Shown: positions 32,219-42,033 of the stretch, one piece after another
Layout: the number at the start of each line of letters is the position of its first letter
How positions within the stretch are numbered: position 1 is the stretch's first letter
From: Streptomyces sp. I6
Lineage (GTDB): Bacteria > Actinomycetota > Actinomycetes > Streptomycetales > Streptomycetaceae
Direction of reading: 5' to 3'
Assembly: GCA_003725745.1 (NCBI GenBank)
Contig: RHDP01000001.1
Location: forward strand, 5,435,501 to 5,499,500
DNA: 64,000 nt
The notes under the pieces: generated by a model
The model's database searches: none
The model's input: the letters and a program-made list of their open reading frames with translations, nothing else
What the model was told of the DNA's origin: nothing
Position numbers and translations under genes: made by a program

Positions 32219-34225
32219 GTGACGCAGCCGCGCGTAGCGCGTCGTTCAAAAGTGGCGGTGGGCGACGGGTGGGAGCTGCTTACCCGTATCAAGGGACCCC
32301 GTGATCTGGACCGGCTCAGCCCGGAGCAGCTCGGCCTGCTGGCCGCGGAGATCCGCAGCTTCCTGGTGGACGCCGTCTCCAAGACCGGCGGCCACCTCGG
32401 CCCCAACCTCGGCGTGGTCGAGCTGACCATCGCCCTGCACCGGGTCTTCGACTCACCGAAGGACAAGGTCCTCTTCGACACCGGTCACCAGAGCTATGTG
32501 CACAAGCTGCTCACCGGCCGCCAGGACTTCTCCAGGCTCCGGGCCAGGGGCGGCCTGTCCGGCTACCCCTCGCGCGCCGAGTCCGAGCACGACGTCATCG
32601 AGAACTCCCACGCCTCGACGGTCCTCGGCTGGGCGGACGGCCTGGCCAAGGCCAACGAGGTGCTGGGGAAGGACGACCACGTCGTCGCCGTCATCGGTGA
32701 CGGCGCCCTCACCGGCGGCATGGCCTGGGAGGCGCTGAACAACATCGCCGACGCCAAGGACCGCCCGCTCGTCATCGTCGTCAACGACAACGAGCGCTCC
32801 TACGCCCCCACCATCGGCGGCCTCGCCAACCACCTGGCCACCCTGCGCACCACCGACGGCTACGAGCGCTTCCTCGCCCGCGGCAAGGACATCCTGGAGC
32901 GCACCCCCGTCGTCGGCAGGCCCCTCTACGAGACCCTGCACGGCGCCAAGAAGGGCCTCAAGGACTTCATCGCCCCGCAGGGCATGTTCGAGGACCTCGG
33001 CCTGAAGTACGTCGGCCCCATCGACGGCCACGACATCGAGGCCATGGAGTCCGCGCTGACCCGCGCCAAGCGGTTCGGCGGTCCGGTCATCGTCCACTGC
33101 CTCACCGAGAAGGGCCGCGGGTACCAGCACGCGGAGCAGGACGAGGCCGACCGCTTCCACGGCATCGGCCCGATCCACCCCGACACCGGTCTGCCGGTGA
33201 AGACCGCCGCGGCCAGCTGGACCTCCGTCTTCGGCGACGAGATGGTCAAGCTGGGCCGGGAACGCGAGGACGTCGTCGCCATCACCGCGGCGATGCTCCA
33301 GCCCGTCGGCCTGAAGAAGTTCGCCGAGACCTTCCCCGAGCGCGTCTTCGACGTCGGCATCGCCGAGCAGCACGCGGCGACCTCCGCCGCGGGACTCGCC
33401 ACCGGCGGGCTCCACCCGGTGTTCGCCGTCTACGCCACGTTCCTCAACCGCGCCTTCGACCAGGTGCTGATGGACGTCGCCCTGCACAGGTGCGGAGTGA
33501 CCTTCGTCCTGGACCGGGCGGGTGTCACCGGCGACGACGGCGCCTCCCACAACGGCATGTGGGACATGTCGATCCTCCAGGTCGTCCCCACCCTGCGGAT
33601 GGCCGCACCGCGCGACGCCGAGCAGCTGCGCGCCCAGCTCCGCGAGGCCGTCGAGGTCGACGACGCGCCCACCGTGGTCCGCTACTCCAAGGGCGTGGTC
33701 GGCCCCGCCGTCCCGGCCGTCGGCCGCGTCGGCGGGATGGACGTCCTGCGGGAGCCCGGCGCCGTCCCCCACGGCCCTTCGGGCATGGAAGGCACCCCCG
33801 GGCCCGATGTGCTGCTCGTCTCGGTCGGCGCGCTCGCGCCGATGTGCCTTGAGATCGCCGGCCTCCTCGACAAGCAGGGCATCTCCACCACCGTCGTCGA
33901 CCCCCGCTGGGTCAAGCCGGTCGACGAGGCCCTCCCCGCGCTCGCCGCCAGGCACCGCGTCGTCGTCACCGTCGAGGACAACGGCCGCGTCGGCGGTGTC
34001 GGTTCCGCCGTCGCCCAGGCGCTGCGCGACGCCGGGGTCGACCTGCCGCTGCGCGACTTCGGCATCCCGCCGCGCTTCCTCGACCACGCCTCCCGCAAGG
34101 AGGTCATGGCCGAGATCGGGCTGACCGCCCCGGACATCGCCCGCCAGGTCACCGGCCTCGTCGCCAAGCTGGACGGCCGCCTCGACGACGAGCCCAGCAG
34201 GGCCGCCGCGCCCGCGCGGGACTGA
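32219..34225 (+). CDS. dxs: 1-deoxy-D-xylulose-5-phosphate synthase
   Basis: This 668-residue thiamine-diphosphate enzyme condenses pyruvate and glyceraldehyde-3-phosphate to DXP, the first step of the MEP isoprenoid pathway. It shows [20 protein letters not shown] and the conserved His in [11 protein letters not shown]. The ThDP-Mg site is [16 protein letters not shown]. The catalytic glutamate is in [12 protein letters not shown], and the transketolase pyrimidine domain continues [20 protein letters not shown]. The C-terminal transketolase domain ends with [17 protein letters not shown] 32219 is preceded by AAGGAGG. This gives ~20 residues more at the N-terminus than relatives that start near [13 protein letters not shown], so an internal start is possible. 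Confidence 0.96.
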   Translation: MTQPRVARRSKVAVGDGWELLTRIKGPRDLDRLSPEQLGLLAAEIRSFLVDAVSKTGGHLGPNLGVVELTIALHRVFDSPKDKVLFDTGHQSYVHKLLTGRQDFSRLRARGGLSGYPSRAESEHDVIENSHASTVLGWADGLAKANEVLGKDDHVVAVIGDGALTGGMAWEALNNIADAKDRPLVIVVNDNERSYAPTIGGLANHLATLRTTDGYERFLARGKDILERTPVVGRPLYETLHGAKKGLKDFIAPQGMFEDLGLKYVGPIDGHDIEAMESALTRAKRFGGPVIVHCLTEKGRGYQHAEQDEADRFHGIGPIHPDTGLPVKTAAASWTSVFGDEMVKLGREREDVVAITAAMLQPVGLKKFAETFPERVFDVGIAEQHAATSAAGLATGGLHPVFAVYATFLNRAFDQVLMDVALHRCGVTFVLDRAGVTGDDGASHNGMWDMSILQVVPTLRMAAPRDAEQLRAQLREAVEVDDAPTVVRYSKGVVGPAVPAVGRVGGMDVLREPGAVPHGPSGMEGTPGPDVLLVSVGALAPMCLEIAGLLDKQGISTTVVDPRWVKPVDEALPALAARHRVVVTVEDNGRVGGVGSAVAQALRDAGVDLPLRDFGIPPRFLDHASRKEVMAEIGLTAPDIARQVTGLVAKLDGRLDDEPSRAAAPARD

Positions 34226-34389
34226 TCCGCGCGCCGTCCGGCGCGCGCACCGGCAGACCGATTGGACCGGTCGGAGTACCCAGGGAGGTTTCCGGCCGGT
34301 CCTTTCGTGTGAAACGCACTCCGTGGGCGGGCGAGGCCCTGTACCCCTCTCGATCATGGGTTGACGGCCATGGGTACGGAGGTACGCCG

Positions 34390-35899
34390 GTGAGCACACA
34401 GCAGCAGCCCCCAGGAGTACCGGGGCGTTCCGGACCAAGACGGTCGAGCAGTCGATCCGGGACACGGAGGAGCCGGAGCACGCGCTCAAGAAGTCGCTCT
34501 CCGCCTGGGACCTCACCGTCTTCGGCGTCGGCGTCATCATCGGCACCGGCATCTTCGTGCTGACGGGCATCGCCGCCAAGGAGAACGCCGGCCCCGCCAC
34601 CGCCCTGTCCTTCGTCGCCGCCGGCATCGTCTGCGCCCTCGCGGCGCTCTGCTACGCCGAGTTCGCCTCCACCGTGCCGGTGGCCGGCTCGGCGTACACC
34701 TTCTCGTACGCCTCGATCGGGGAACTCCCCGCCTGGATCATCGGCTGGGACCTGGTCCTGGAGTTCGCCCTCGGCACGGCGGTGGTGGCGGTCGGCTGGT
34801 CCGGATACGTCCGCGCCCTCCTGGAGACCAACCTCGGCCTGCAGATGCCGACGGCGCTCTCCGGGCCCGACGCGGGAGGCCACTTCGACCTGCTGGCCTT
34901 CCTGCTCATCCTGGCGCTCACCGCCGTACTCGTCATCGGCATGAAGCTGTCCGCCCGCATCACCGCGATCGTCGTCGCGATCAAGGTCACCGTGGTGCTG
35001 CTGGTCATCGTCGCGGGCGCCTTCTTCATCAAGGCGGAGAACTACACCCCCTTCATCCCCCGGCAGAGCCGCAGGAGACCGGGAGCGGCCTCGCGGCACC
35101 GCTGGTCCAGCTGCTGTTCGGCTACGAACCCACCAACTTCGGCGTCATGGGCATCTTCACCGCCGCCTCCATCGTCTTCTTCGCCTTCATCGGCTTCGAC
35201 GTCGTCGCCACCGCCGCCGAGGAGACCAGGAACCCCCAGCGCGACATGCCCCGCGGAATCCTCGGCTCCCTGCTCATCTGCACCGTGCTGTACGTGGCCG
35301 TCACCCTCGTCGTCACCGGCATGCAGCGCTACACCGAGATGTCGGCGACCGCCCCGCTCGCCGACGCCTTCAAGGCCGTCGGCCAGCCCTTCTTCGCCGG
35401 CGCCATCAGCCTCGGCGCGGCCGTGGGACTCATCACCGTCTGCATGATCCTCCTGCTGGGCCAGACCCGGGTGTTCTTCGCCATGAGCCGCGACGGACTG
35501 CTGCCGCGCTTCTTCTCCATCACCCACCCGACGTTCCGGACACCCCACCGCGCGACGATCGTGCTCGGCGTGGTCATCGCCGTCATCGCGGGCTTCACCA
35601 GCCTCCAGGCGCTCGCCGCCCTGGTGAACATCGGCACGCTCTTCGCCTTCGTCATCGTGGCCCTCGGCGTCATCATCCTCCGCAACACCCGGCCCGACCT
35701 GCACCGCGCCTTCCGGACCCCCTGGGTGCCGGTGCTGCCGGCCGCCTCCATCGCCGCGTCCCTCTGGCTGATGCTGAACCTCCCGGCCGAGACCTGGCTG
35801 CGGTTCGCCGTGTGGATGGCGCTGGGCGTGGTCGTCTACTACCTCTACGGCCGCTCCCACAGCCGCCTCGGCAAGCTGGGCAGGGGCGCCGAGTTCTAG
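34390..35899 (+). CDS. APC-family amino acid permease, frame broken at two places
   Basis: A 503-residue permease results if two bases are restored. The start is GTG 34390 with GGAGG at 34378-34382. The N-terminal frame (MSTQQQPPG..) shifts near 34423 (GGGG) into FRTKTVEQSIRDTEEPEHAL. The membrane core follows with the APC signature FGVGVIIGTGIFVLTGIAA and SAYTFSYASIGELPAWIIGW. It shifts again at the C5 run 35057-35061 (YTPFIP to AEPQETGSGLAAPLVQ) and continues with FFAFIGFDVVATAAEETRNP to the TAG at 35897. About 12-13 membrane helices are present, typical of cationic amino-acid transporters. The substrate is unknown. Both breaks fit the window-wide deletion pattern. It follows dxs in the same direction. 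Confidence 0.82.
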
Positions 35900-35904
35900 C
35901 CAGT

Positions 35905-36094
35905 GCCGCGTCAGGCAACGTTCGCCCCGTCGCGACACCCGGCACGGCGACTCGCTGCGCTGCCGGATCAACCGGGTAGGCCCACTGCGAGGCCGATCCG
36001 GCGCCTTGCGATGCCTCCCCTCGGCCCGGAGGGCCGGGGGAATCCCCATGCACCGGACGCCGCTCCCTGACGGGCAAAGCCTGCCTGACGCGGC
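35905..36094. mobile_element. MITE-like 190-bp element with 13-bp perfect terminal inverted repeats
   Basis: GCCGCGTCAGGCA at 35905-35917 is exactly inverted at 36082-36094. The similarity extends inward imperfectly (ACGTTCGCCCCGTC against GGCTTTGCCCGTC). There is no coding capacity. It starts 5 bases after the APC stop codon, and the right end abuts the IS4-family insertion. Joining the sequence beyond that IS restores CGGCACTAG, which extends the right repeat to mirror the left end. This is consistent with a non-autonomous transposon derivative; the parent element is not recognised. Confidence 0.6.
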
Positions 36095-36099
36095 TAGCT

Positions 36100-37630
36100 C
36101 CAAGGCCGTGAAGTTTGCGGCTGGGTCGTGTCGTCAAGGGCCTGCGGCTGCGAGGATCTCGATGCCAGTGGTGGCCTTGTAGCTGGTCCGGTCGATGCGG
36201 GGGCCTCGGGCCTGGTACTTGGAGATGGCGCGTTTGACGATGCGGGGGCTGACCCGTAGCCGCCGCTGGGGCAGCAGGCTGGCCAGGACGTGCCGACCGA
36301 TGGTGCCGGTCAGGTCGATGGCGGTGTCGGCGATGACGCCCGCGGCCAGGACGAGCTGGTCGCGGGCGGCCTGCCAGGCGATGGAGAAGCCGGCCCGGTC
36401 CGGGTCGGTGCCGGGCTGGGTGCTGGTGGCGTCCGCCATGGCGGTCCGCAGCAGCTGGTGGACCACCAGCAGGGCGTAGATCTCCTGGTCGATGCCCTCG
36501 GGGGTGCGGGCGCGCAGGACCCGGCCGCCGAGGATGGTCGATTTCAGTTCCAGGTAGGCGGTTTCGATCTCCCAGCGCTGGTGGTAGAGCATGGCCAGTT
36601 CACCGGCGGGGTGGCGGTGGTGGTCGAGCAGAGTGGTGGCGAGCCGGTAGAGGCCGGTGTGTTTCCCGGCGGTGGTGGTGATGGTGATCTCGCAGTCGAC
36701 GACGCGCACGGGTACCGGGCCGAGGGCGGAGAGGTAGGAGCCGTCCCGGTAGCGGGCCAGGATCGGCATCCGGCGGCCGTTCTTGAGCCGGACGAGGACC
36801 TCGGCCCCGGTGGCCGCGATGTCGTTGATCAGCCCCTGGGCGGCGAAGTTGCGGTCGGCCAGCAGGATCATCCCCGGCCGCAGGCTGGGCAGCAGGCGCG
36901 GGGCGTGGGTGGTCTCACCCGATGTGGTGGGTCCGAAGACCGCGTCGATGAGGGTGCGGGTGCCGCAGGCGACCAGGGTCAGCAGGCGGACCTGCGGGTA
37001 GCCGGTCCCGCCGTGGTTGCCCGCCTGCTTGGTGAACCGGGTCAGGACGGCAGGGGTGTCGGGGACCGTCAGGGTGGTGCCGTCGAGCGCGATCACCAGC
37101 AGACCGCGCCACCATGCTCCCGGTGTCCGTGGCCCGGCCACCGGGCCTTTCAGCAGGTCGAACAGCCATTTCAGCGGTGTGGCGCCGATACGGCGGCGGG
37201 CCTGGGCCAGCGCGCTTGCCGACGGCGCGGCCAGTGGCAGACCGGCCAGAGCGCCGGTGAGCTTGCGCCAGACCCCGAGGTATCCGACCTCCGGGAACAG
37301 GCACCCGGCCAGCAGCAGGTAGACGACCACCCGGGATGGCAGGTCCCGCAGCCGCTCCTGGACCCTGCCCGTGGCCTTCAATGCCTCGTCGACCATTTCG
37401 AAGGGGATGCACTGGGTGAGTTCACCGAGATGACCGGGTGCGAACCGGCCTCCGGCCACCGTGACGACACGAGTGATGGCACACTGTCCGGACAGCGGAG
37501 CCTCCGGTCCTTGTGAACGGCTTGTCTTGGTCGACTGCCAGTTCTACCGGGGCTCCGCTCCTCATGTCCGCGAAACCGCAGCTTACGGACCCTGGACAAC
37601 CCCACCCATCCGCAAACTGAACGGCCTTGG
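36100..37630 (-). mobile_element. IS4-family insertion sequence, copy A
   Basis: A 1531-bp element carries one transposase gene. Inward-reading ends are CCAAGGCCGTGAAGTTTGCG and CCAAGGCCGTTCAGTTTGCG, imperfect terminal inverted repeats. Flanks contain CTAGCT on both sides (left GGCTAGCT, right CACTAGCT); an 8-bp target duplication with a 2-bp change fits. It is nearly identical to the copy at 58357-59887, in opposite orientation. Confidence 0.85.
36134..37459 (-). CDS. IS4-family transposase (copy A)
   Basis: This 441-residue transposase has an IS4 N-terminal domain (LGELTQCIPFEMVDEALKAT, VVVYLLLAGCLFPEVGYLGV) followed by a DDE catalytic core. The first Asp is in VIALDGTTLTVPDT and the second in MILLADRNFAAQGL. 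The Glu is in the YREK motif YHQRWEIETAYLELK, with spacing Y-x2-R-x3-E-x6-K as in IS4. The protein is identical to the second copy; the DNA differs at three silent positions that I could identify (a Pro, an Arg and a Leu codon). It is intact and so possibly active. Confidence 0.93.
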   Translation of the reverse strand: MAGGRFAPGHLGELTQCIPFEMVDEALKATGRVQERLRDLPSRVVVYLLLAGCLFPEVGYLGVWRKLTGALAGLPLAAPSASALAQARRRIGATPLKWLFDLLKGPVAGPRTPGAWWRGLLVIALDGTTLTVPDTPAVLTRFTKQAGNHGGTGYPQVRLLTLVACGTRTLIDAVFGPTTSGETTHAPRLLPSLRPGMILLADRNFAAQGLINDIAATGAEVLVRLKNGRRMPILARYRDGSYLSALGPVPVRVVDCEITITTTAGKHTGLYRLATTLLDHHRHPAGELAMLYHQRWEIETAYLELKSTILGGRVLRARTPEGIDQEIYALLVVHQLLRTAMADATSTQPGTDPDRAGFSIAWQAARDQLVLAAGVIADTAIDLTGTIGRHVLASLLPQRRLRVSPRIVKRAISKYQARGPRIDRTSYKATTGIEILAAAGP

Positions 37631-37915
37631 CACTAGCTCCGCCCCTGAGGCCGGACGCCCGGCGCGGGCACGCGGCCCCGGCGGCCGGTACGCCACCACC
37701 CCACACGGCCCGGTACGCCCTCCCCGCCACGGGACATCCAGGGCCGGGAGCGTGTGCCGATTCCCGTCGAGCCACCGCAGCCACCGGGCTGTGCCCTCGC
37801 GCGCAACACAGCCCGCGCCCGCGGACGTCCCCGCCCCGCCGCTCCGGCGCGGCCACCGGGAGGCTGCCGCCGCCGGCCGCCTCCGGGCGATCACGGGCGG
37901 ACGTCGCCGACCGGG

Positions 37916-38287
37916 TCAGCCGCGGCGGACCGCGCGCGGCCCCACGAACCCCGCACCCAGGGCCGCCACCCGCTCCCGGAGCCCCCGGTCGGCGGTGACC
38001 ACGACAGCGGAGCGGCCCGCGTTCTCCCGGAGCAGCTCCACGATTCGGTCGTCACCGCTGCCCGGCGCGTCCTCGACGCGTACGCCCGGGACGGCCCCGA
38101 CCCCCCTCGCCCGGCCCTCGACGACCAGCACCACCTCGACCGGACCGGGGTGCCCGGGAATACCCTCCTCGGCGAGCGGAACCAGTCCGTCGCGCAGCCG
38201 CTCGGCCGCGCCCCGGCGGTCACGCCACCAGCCGTCCGGTACCGAACCGACCACGTTCGCGCCATCGACGATCAGGAGGAGAACCAT
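37916..38287 (-). CDS. NYN/PIN-like domain protein
   Basis: This 123-residue protein starts MVLLLIVDGANVVGSVPDGW, the conserved first acidic motif (VDGAN) of NYN (YacP-like) nuclease domains. A later DDRIVELLRE and VVVTADRGLRERVAALGAGF supply the further acidic residues (DD and TADR) of the PIN-like active site. Such proteins are predicted metal-dependent RNases or RNA-binding proteins. Actinobacterial homologues are sometimes mis-labelled as NTP pyrophosphohydrolases. It is divergent from the beta-propeller-like gene. The ATG at 38287 gives the family's normal N-terminus. Confidence 0.8.
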   Translation of the reverse strand: MVLLLIVDGANVVGSVPDGWWRDRRGAAERLRDGLVPLAEEGIPGHPGPVEVVLVVEGRARGVGAVPGVRVEDAPGSGDDRIVELLRENAGRSAVVVTADRGLRERVAALGAGFVGPRAVRRG

Positions 38288-38401
38288 GGCGAAAGCGTGC
38301 CACAGGACTGCTCCGCGGCCGGGCGAACCGGGGTGTCACCGGGTGTTATCGTCACGTGAATCAAGCGCTTGCACGGCGCTCGGGAAGGTGGGCAACAGGC
38401 C

Positions 38402-39566
38402 ATGTCATTGCGGTCTGCGCGGAGGTCGAAGCGTCGGACGGGCACCGCCCCCGCAACCGTGGGCGCGGAAGGAAGGGAGCGCCGCGCGGCCCGGGCGTCC
38501 GCTTCGCTGCCGGCCGACCCCTCGCTGCCGCCGACCGCCGGCTGGCTGCTGCGAGGCAAGGACGGACGGCTGTCCGCGTACACACCGGCCGCCGACGGCG
38601 TGCTGCGCTGGACCGAGAAGCGGCCCGGCGGTCCCGGCTGGACCGGCCCCGAGCTGTTCCCCGCCCCGGCATCCTGCCCTACCTGGCCATCGCCCAGGGC
38701 GCGGACGGCTATGTGCAGCTGGTGGGGCTGCGGCGCACCCCGGTGGCCGGCGGCGAACTCGCCACGGACGTGGTGCAGGCCATCCAGTACCAGTCCGGCC
38801 GCCCGATGCGGGACTGGTACGCGCTCGGTACCCCCTACGCCCAGGACCGCGCGCTCGCGGCGACCATAGGGCTCCCCGCGGCGGTCGTGGACGCGGAGGG
38901 CTCCCTCCACGTCTTCGTGCGCAACGCGGGCGGCGGAGTATGCGGCCGGGCGCAGGTGCCGAACGGCAGATGGAACAAGTGGGCCGACCTCAAGGGCAGC
39001 GGGACGCTCGGCCTGCCCGCCGCGGCGGGCACCGACCACGGGCTGATGGAGGTCCTCGCCCCGGCGGAGGACGCCGTGTTGCGGTGGGACCAGGAGACCC
39101 GGGGCGTGAAGTTCCGGCGCGCCGCCGACATCGCGTCCTCCGCCGCCGACGGCTCTGTCAGCTCGGAGCGCACCGGAGGCGAGCGGCTGACCCACTACTG
39201 GCGCGACACGGCCGGGGGCGCCGTCCGCGCCTGGCGCGAGGGCATGGCCGCCCCGCGATGCTCGGTGGGGAGGGCGGCACCGGGCCGGTCGCCGTGCTCC
39301 GGACGCCGGTCGACGGCCAGGACTGCACGATCCTCGCCCAGCGCGGCGCCGACGGCCGCCCGGCCCTCGCCGCGTACCCGACGGAGAAGGAGTCCGCCGC
39401 CCTCGACTGGACACCCACCGGGGAGCCCTGCGCCGGCGCCCCGGCCCTCGCCATCGACGGCACCGGCCGGGTCGTCCTCGCCGCCCTCGGCGCCGACGGT
39501 TCCCTGCGCGTGACCCGGCAGAAGTCCGAGTCCGGCCTGGCGATGGAGGCGTGGACGCGGGTGTGA
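38402..39566 (+). CDS. beta-propeller/lectin-like protein, frame broken at two places
   Basis: This is ~388 residues after restoring two bases. It has a basic Ser/Arg/Ala-rich lead, then repeated units of 40-50 residues. Each has a G-x-L-x-x-Y or V-L-R-W strand and a W-T-like strand: GWLLRGKDGRLSAYTPAADG, VLRWTEKRPGGPGWTG, VVDAEGSLHVFVRN, GRWNKWADLKGSG and VLRWDQETRGVKF. This resembles PLL-type seven-bladed beta-propellers that bind sugars, though no exact family is assigned. Frame changes occur near 38665 (CCCC) and 39252 (CCCC), each explained by one missing C. No clear signal peptide is seen. A 21-bp bidirectional terminator follows. Confidence 0.6.
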
Positions 39567-39630
39567 CGCCGTATGCGGTGCCACACCCGGCCGCCCCGGC
39601 GCCGCGTGGCACCGCGGTCGGGTCGGCCGC

Positions 39631-39676
39631 ACGGGAACGGGCGGTACGGGATCGCTCCCGTACCGCCCGTTCCCGT
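39631..39676. terminator. bidirectional terminator between the propeller-like gene and fadB
   Basis: A perfect 21-bp stem (39631-39651 with 39656-39676) closes on a TCGC loop between the two convergent genes. Confidence 0.92.
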
Positions 39677-39711
39677 CTTCCCGTCCGGCGGACCGGACCA
39701 CCGGTCTGCCG

Positions 39712-39752
39712 GACGGTGGCCGGTGGCCGGTGGCAGGCCACCGGCCACCGTC
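39712..39752 (-). terminator. second hairpin, fadB side
   Basis: A perfect 17-bp stem (39712-39728 with 39736-39752, 7-nt loop) made of GGTGGCC repeats lies 78 bases beyond the fadB stop. It probably acts as the first terminator met by fadBA transcription. Confidence 0.75.
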
Positions 39753-39830
39753 ACATGTCGCCGGTCGCCCGCCACCCGTCACACCTCAGACGACGTGGGA
39801 CGCGGTCGCACGGTCACGCGGGTCGCACGG

Positions 39831-41960
39831 TCACGCGGGGACGCTCGCCACGCCCTGCGGCAGGAACCGCCTGCCGTTGACGCGCTCGCTGACGCCCTCG
39901 CGGTCCAGGTACGGCGTGATGCCGCCCAGGTGGAAGGGCCAGCCGGCGCCCGTGATCAGGCAGAGGTCGATGTCCTGCGCCTCGGCGACGACACCTTCCT
40001 CAAGCATCAGCCCGATCTCCTGCGCCACCGCGTCCAGGACGCGGGCGCGGACCTGCTCCTCGGTCAGGACGCTGTCGCCCTGCTTCAGCAGCGCGGCGAC
40101 CTCCGGGTCCAGCTCCGGCTTGCCGCTGTCGTAGACGTAGAAGCCGCGCTTGCCGGCCTCGACGACCGCCTTCAGGTTCGGGGACACCGTGAAGCGCTCC
40201 GGGAAGGCGCGGTTCAGCGTCTCGGACACGTGCAGACCGATCGCCGGGCCGACCAGCTCCAGCAGCACCAGCGGCGACATCGGCAGGCCGAGCGGCTCGA
40301 TCGCCTTCTCGGCGGTGGCGACCGGGGTGCCCTCGTCGATGACGTTCTGGATCTCGCCCATGAAGCGCGTCAGGATGCGGTTCACGACGAACGCCGGGGC
40401 GTCCTTGGTGAGCACCGCGGTCTTCTTCAGCTTCTTGGCGACGGCGAAGGCCGTGGCCAGAGAGGCGTCGTCGGTCTGCTCGCCCCGGACGATCTCCAGC
40501 AGCGGGAGCACGGCGACCGGGTTGAAGAAGTGGAAGCCGACCACGCGCTCCGGGTGGCGGAGCTTCGAGGCCATCTCCGACACCGACAGCGAGGAGGTGT
40601 TGGTGGCGAAGATCGCGTGCGCCGGGGCGACGGCCTCGACCTCCGCGAACACCTTCTGCTTGACCGACATCTCCTCGAAGACGGCCTCGATGACGAAGTC
40701 CGCGTCGGCGAAGCCCTCGGCCTTGTCCAGGACACCGGTCACCAGCGCCTTGAGGCGGTTGGCCTTGTCCCGGTTGATGCGGCCCTTGCCCAGCAGCTTC
40801 TCGATCTCGGCGTGGACGTAGCCCACGCCCTTGTCGACGCGCTCCTGGTCGATGTCGGTGAGGACCACCGGCACCTCCAGACGGCGCAGGAACAGCATTG
40901 CCAGCTGGGAGGCCATCAGGCCGGCGCCGACGACACCGACCTTGGTGACCGGGCGGGCCAGCGACTTGTCCGGCGCGCCGGCGGGGCGCTTGCCGCGCTT
41001 CTGCACCAGATTGAACGCGTAGATGCCGGAGCGCAGTTCGCCGCCCATGATGAGGTCGGCCAGCGCGGCGTCCTCGGCGTCGAAGCCCTTCTGCAGGTCG
41101 CCGTCCTTGGCGGCCTCGATGATGTCGAGGGCCCGGTAGGCGGCCGGGGCGGCGCCGTGCACCTTGGAGTCGGCGATGAACCGGCCCCGGGCGACGGCCT
41201 GGTCCCAGGCCTCGTCGCGGTCGATCTCGGGGCGCTCCACCACGATGTCGCCCTTGAGGACGGACGCGGTCCAGATCAGCGACTGCTCCAGGAAGTCCGC
41301 GCCCTCGAAGATCGCGTCGGCGATGCCCAGCTCATGCACCTGGACGCCCTTGAGCTGCTTGTTCTGGTTGAGCGAGTTCTCGATGATCACCGAGACGGCG
41401 CGGTCGGCCCCGATCAGGTTCGGCAGGATCGCGCAGCCGCCCCAGCCGGGCACCAGGCCGAGGAACACCTCGGGCAGCGAGAAGGCCGGGATGGCCTTGG
41501 AGACCGTGCGGTACGAGCAGTGCAGACCGACCTCGACACCGCCGCCCATCGCCGCGCCGTTGTAGTACGCGAACGTCGGCACGCCCAGCGAGGACAGCCG
41601 CTTGAAGACGTCGTGCCCGCCCCGGCCGATGGCGAGCGCGTCCTCGTGCCGCTTCAGCAGCTCGACGCCCTTGAGGTCGGCGCCGACGGCGAAGATGAAC
41701 GGCTTGCCGGTGATTCCGGCGCCGACCACGGCGCCCTCCGACGCCTCCTTCTCGACCTGGTCGATCGCGGCGTTGAGGTTCGCCAGCGACTGAGGGCCGA
41801 ACGTCGTCGGCTTGGTGTGGTCCAGGCCGTTGTCCAGGGTGATGAGGGCGAACCTGCCCGCGCCGCCGGGGAGGTCGAGGTGGCGCACGTGCGCCTGGGT
41901 GACGACCTCGTCCGGGAACAGCCCGGCCGCGCCCTTCAGGAGCTCAGCGGTGGTGCTCAT
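39831..41960 (-). CDS. fadB: fatty-acid oxidation multifunctional enzyme (enoyl-CoA hydratase / 3-hydroxyacyl-CoA dehydrogenase)
   Basis: This 709-residue fusion catalyses two consecutive beta-oxidation steps. The N-terminal crotonase domain (1-~280) has FALITLDNGLDHTKP, the oxyanion region PFIFAVGADLKGVELL and YYNGAAMGGGVEVGLHCSYR. The dehydrogenase part starts with the NAD Rossmann loop VGVVGAGLMASQLAMLFL. The HCDH signature is GFHFFNPVAVLPLLEIVRG, and the catalytic His lies in that motif. The C-terminal HCDH helices end near the stop. The ATG at 41960 is preceded by GCGAGG. It is second in a two-gene unit, 73 bp after the thiolase. Together they form the bacterial trifunctional-type complex. 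Confidence 0.93.
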   Translation of the reverse strand: MSTTAELLKGAAGLFPDEVVTQAHVRHLDLPGGAGRFALITLDNGLDHTKPTTFGPQSLANLNAAIDQVEKEASEGAVVGAGITGKPFIFAVGADLKGVELLKRHEDALAIGRGGHDVFKRLSSLGVPTFAYYNGAAMGGGVEVGLHCSYRTVSKAIPAFSLPEVFLGLVPGWGGCAILPNLIGADRAVSVIIENSLNQNKQLKGVQVHELGIADAIFEGADFLEQSLIWTASVLKGDIVVERPEIDRDEAWDQAVARGRFIADSKVHGAAPAAYRALDIIEAAKDGDLQKGFDAEDAALADLIMGGELRSGIYAFNLVQKRGKRPAGAPDKSLARPVTKVGVVGAGLMASQLAMLFLRRLEVPVVLTDIDQERVDKGVGYVHAEIEKLLGKGRINRDKANRLKALVTGVLDKAEGFADADFVIEAVFEEMSVKQKVFAEVEAVAPAHAIFATNTSSLSVSEMASKLRHPERVVGFHFFNPVAVLPLLEIVRGEQTDDASLATAFAVAKKLKKTAVLTKDAPAFVVNRILTRFMGEIQNVIDEGTPVATAEKAIEPLGLPMSPLVLLELVGPAIGLHVSETLNRAFPERFTVSPNLKAVVEAGKRGFYVYDSGKPELDPEVAALLKQGDSVLTEEQVRARVLDAVAQEIGLMLEEGVVAEAQDIDLCLITGAGWPFHLGGITPYLDREGVSERVNGRRFLPQGVASVPA

Positions 41961-42033
41961 GCCGCAACCTCGCTTCGCTCGGTGGGGCATTCGCACATGC
42001 TGCACCTCTCCGTGGTTCGCTCGCTGCGCTCGC

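Noticed and set aside
37637-37915. A minus-strand frame of about 100 codons (37583-37894) between IS copy A and the NYN gene
   Set aside because: It contains a protein-like patch (LRWLDGNRHTLPALDVPW) but runs into the IS end, has no start signal and no recognised family.
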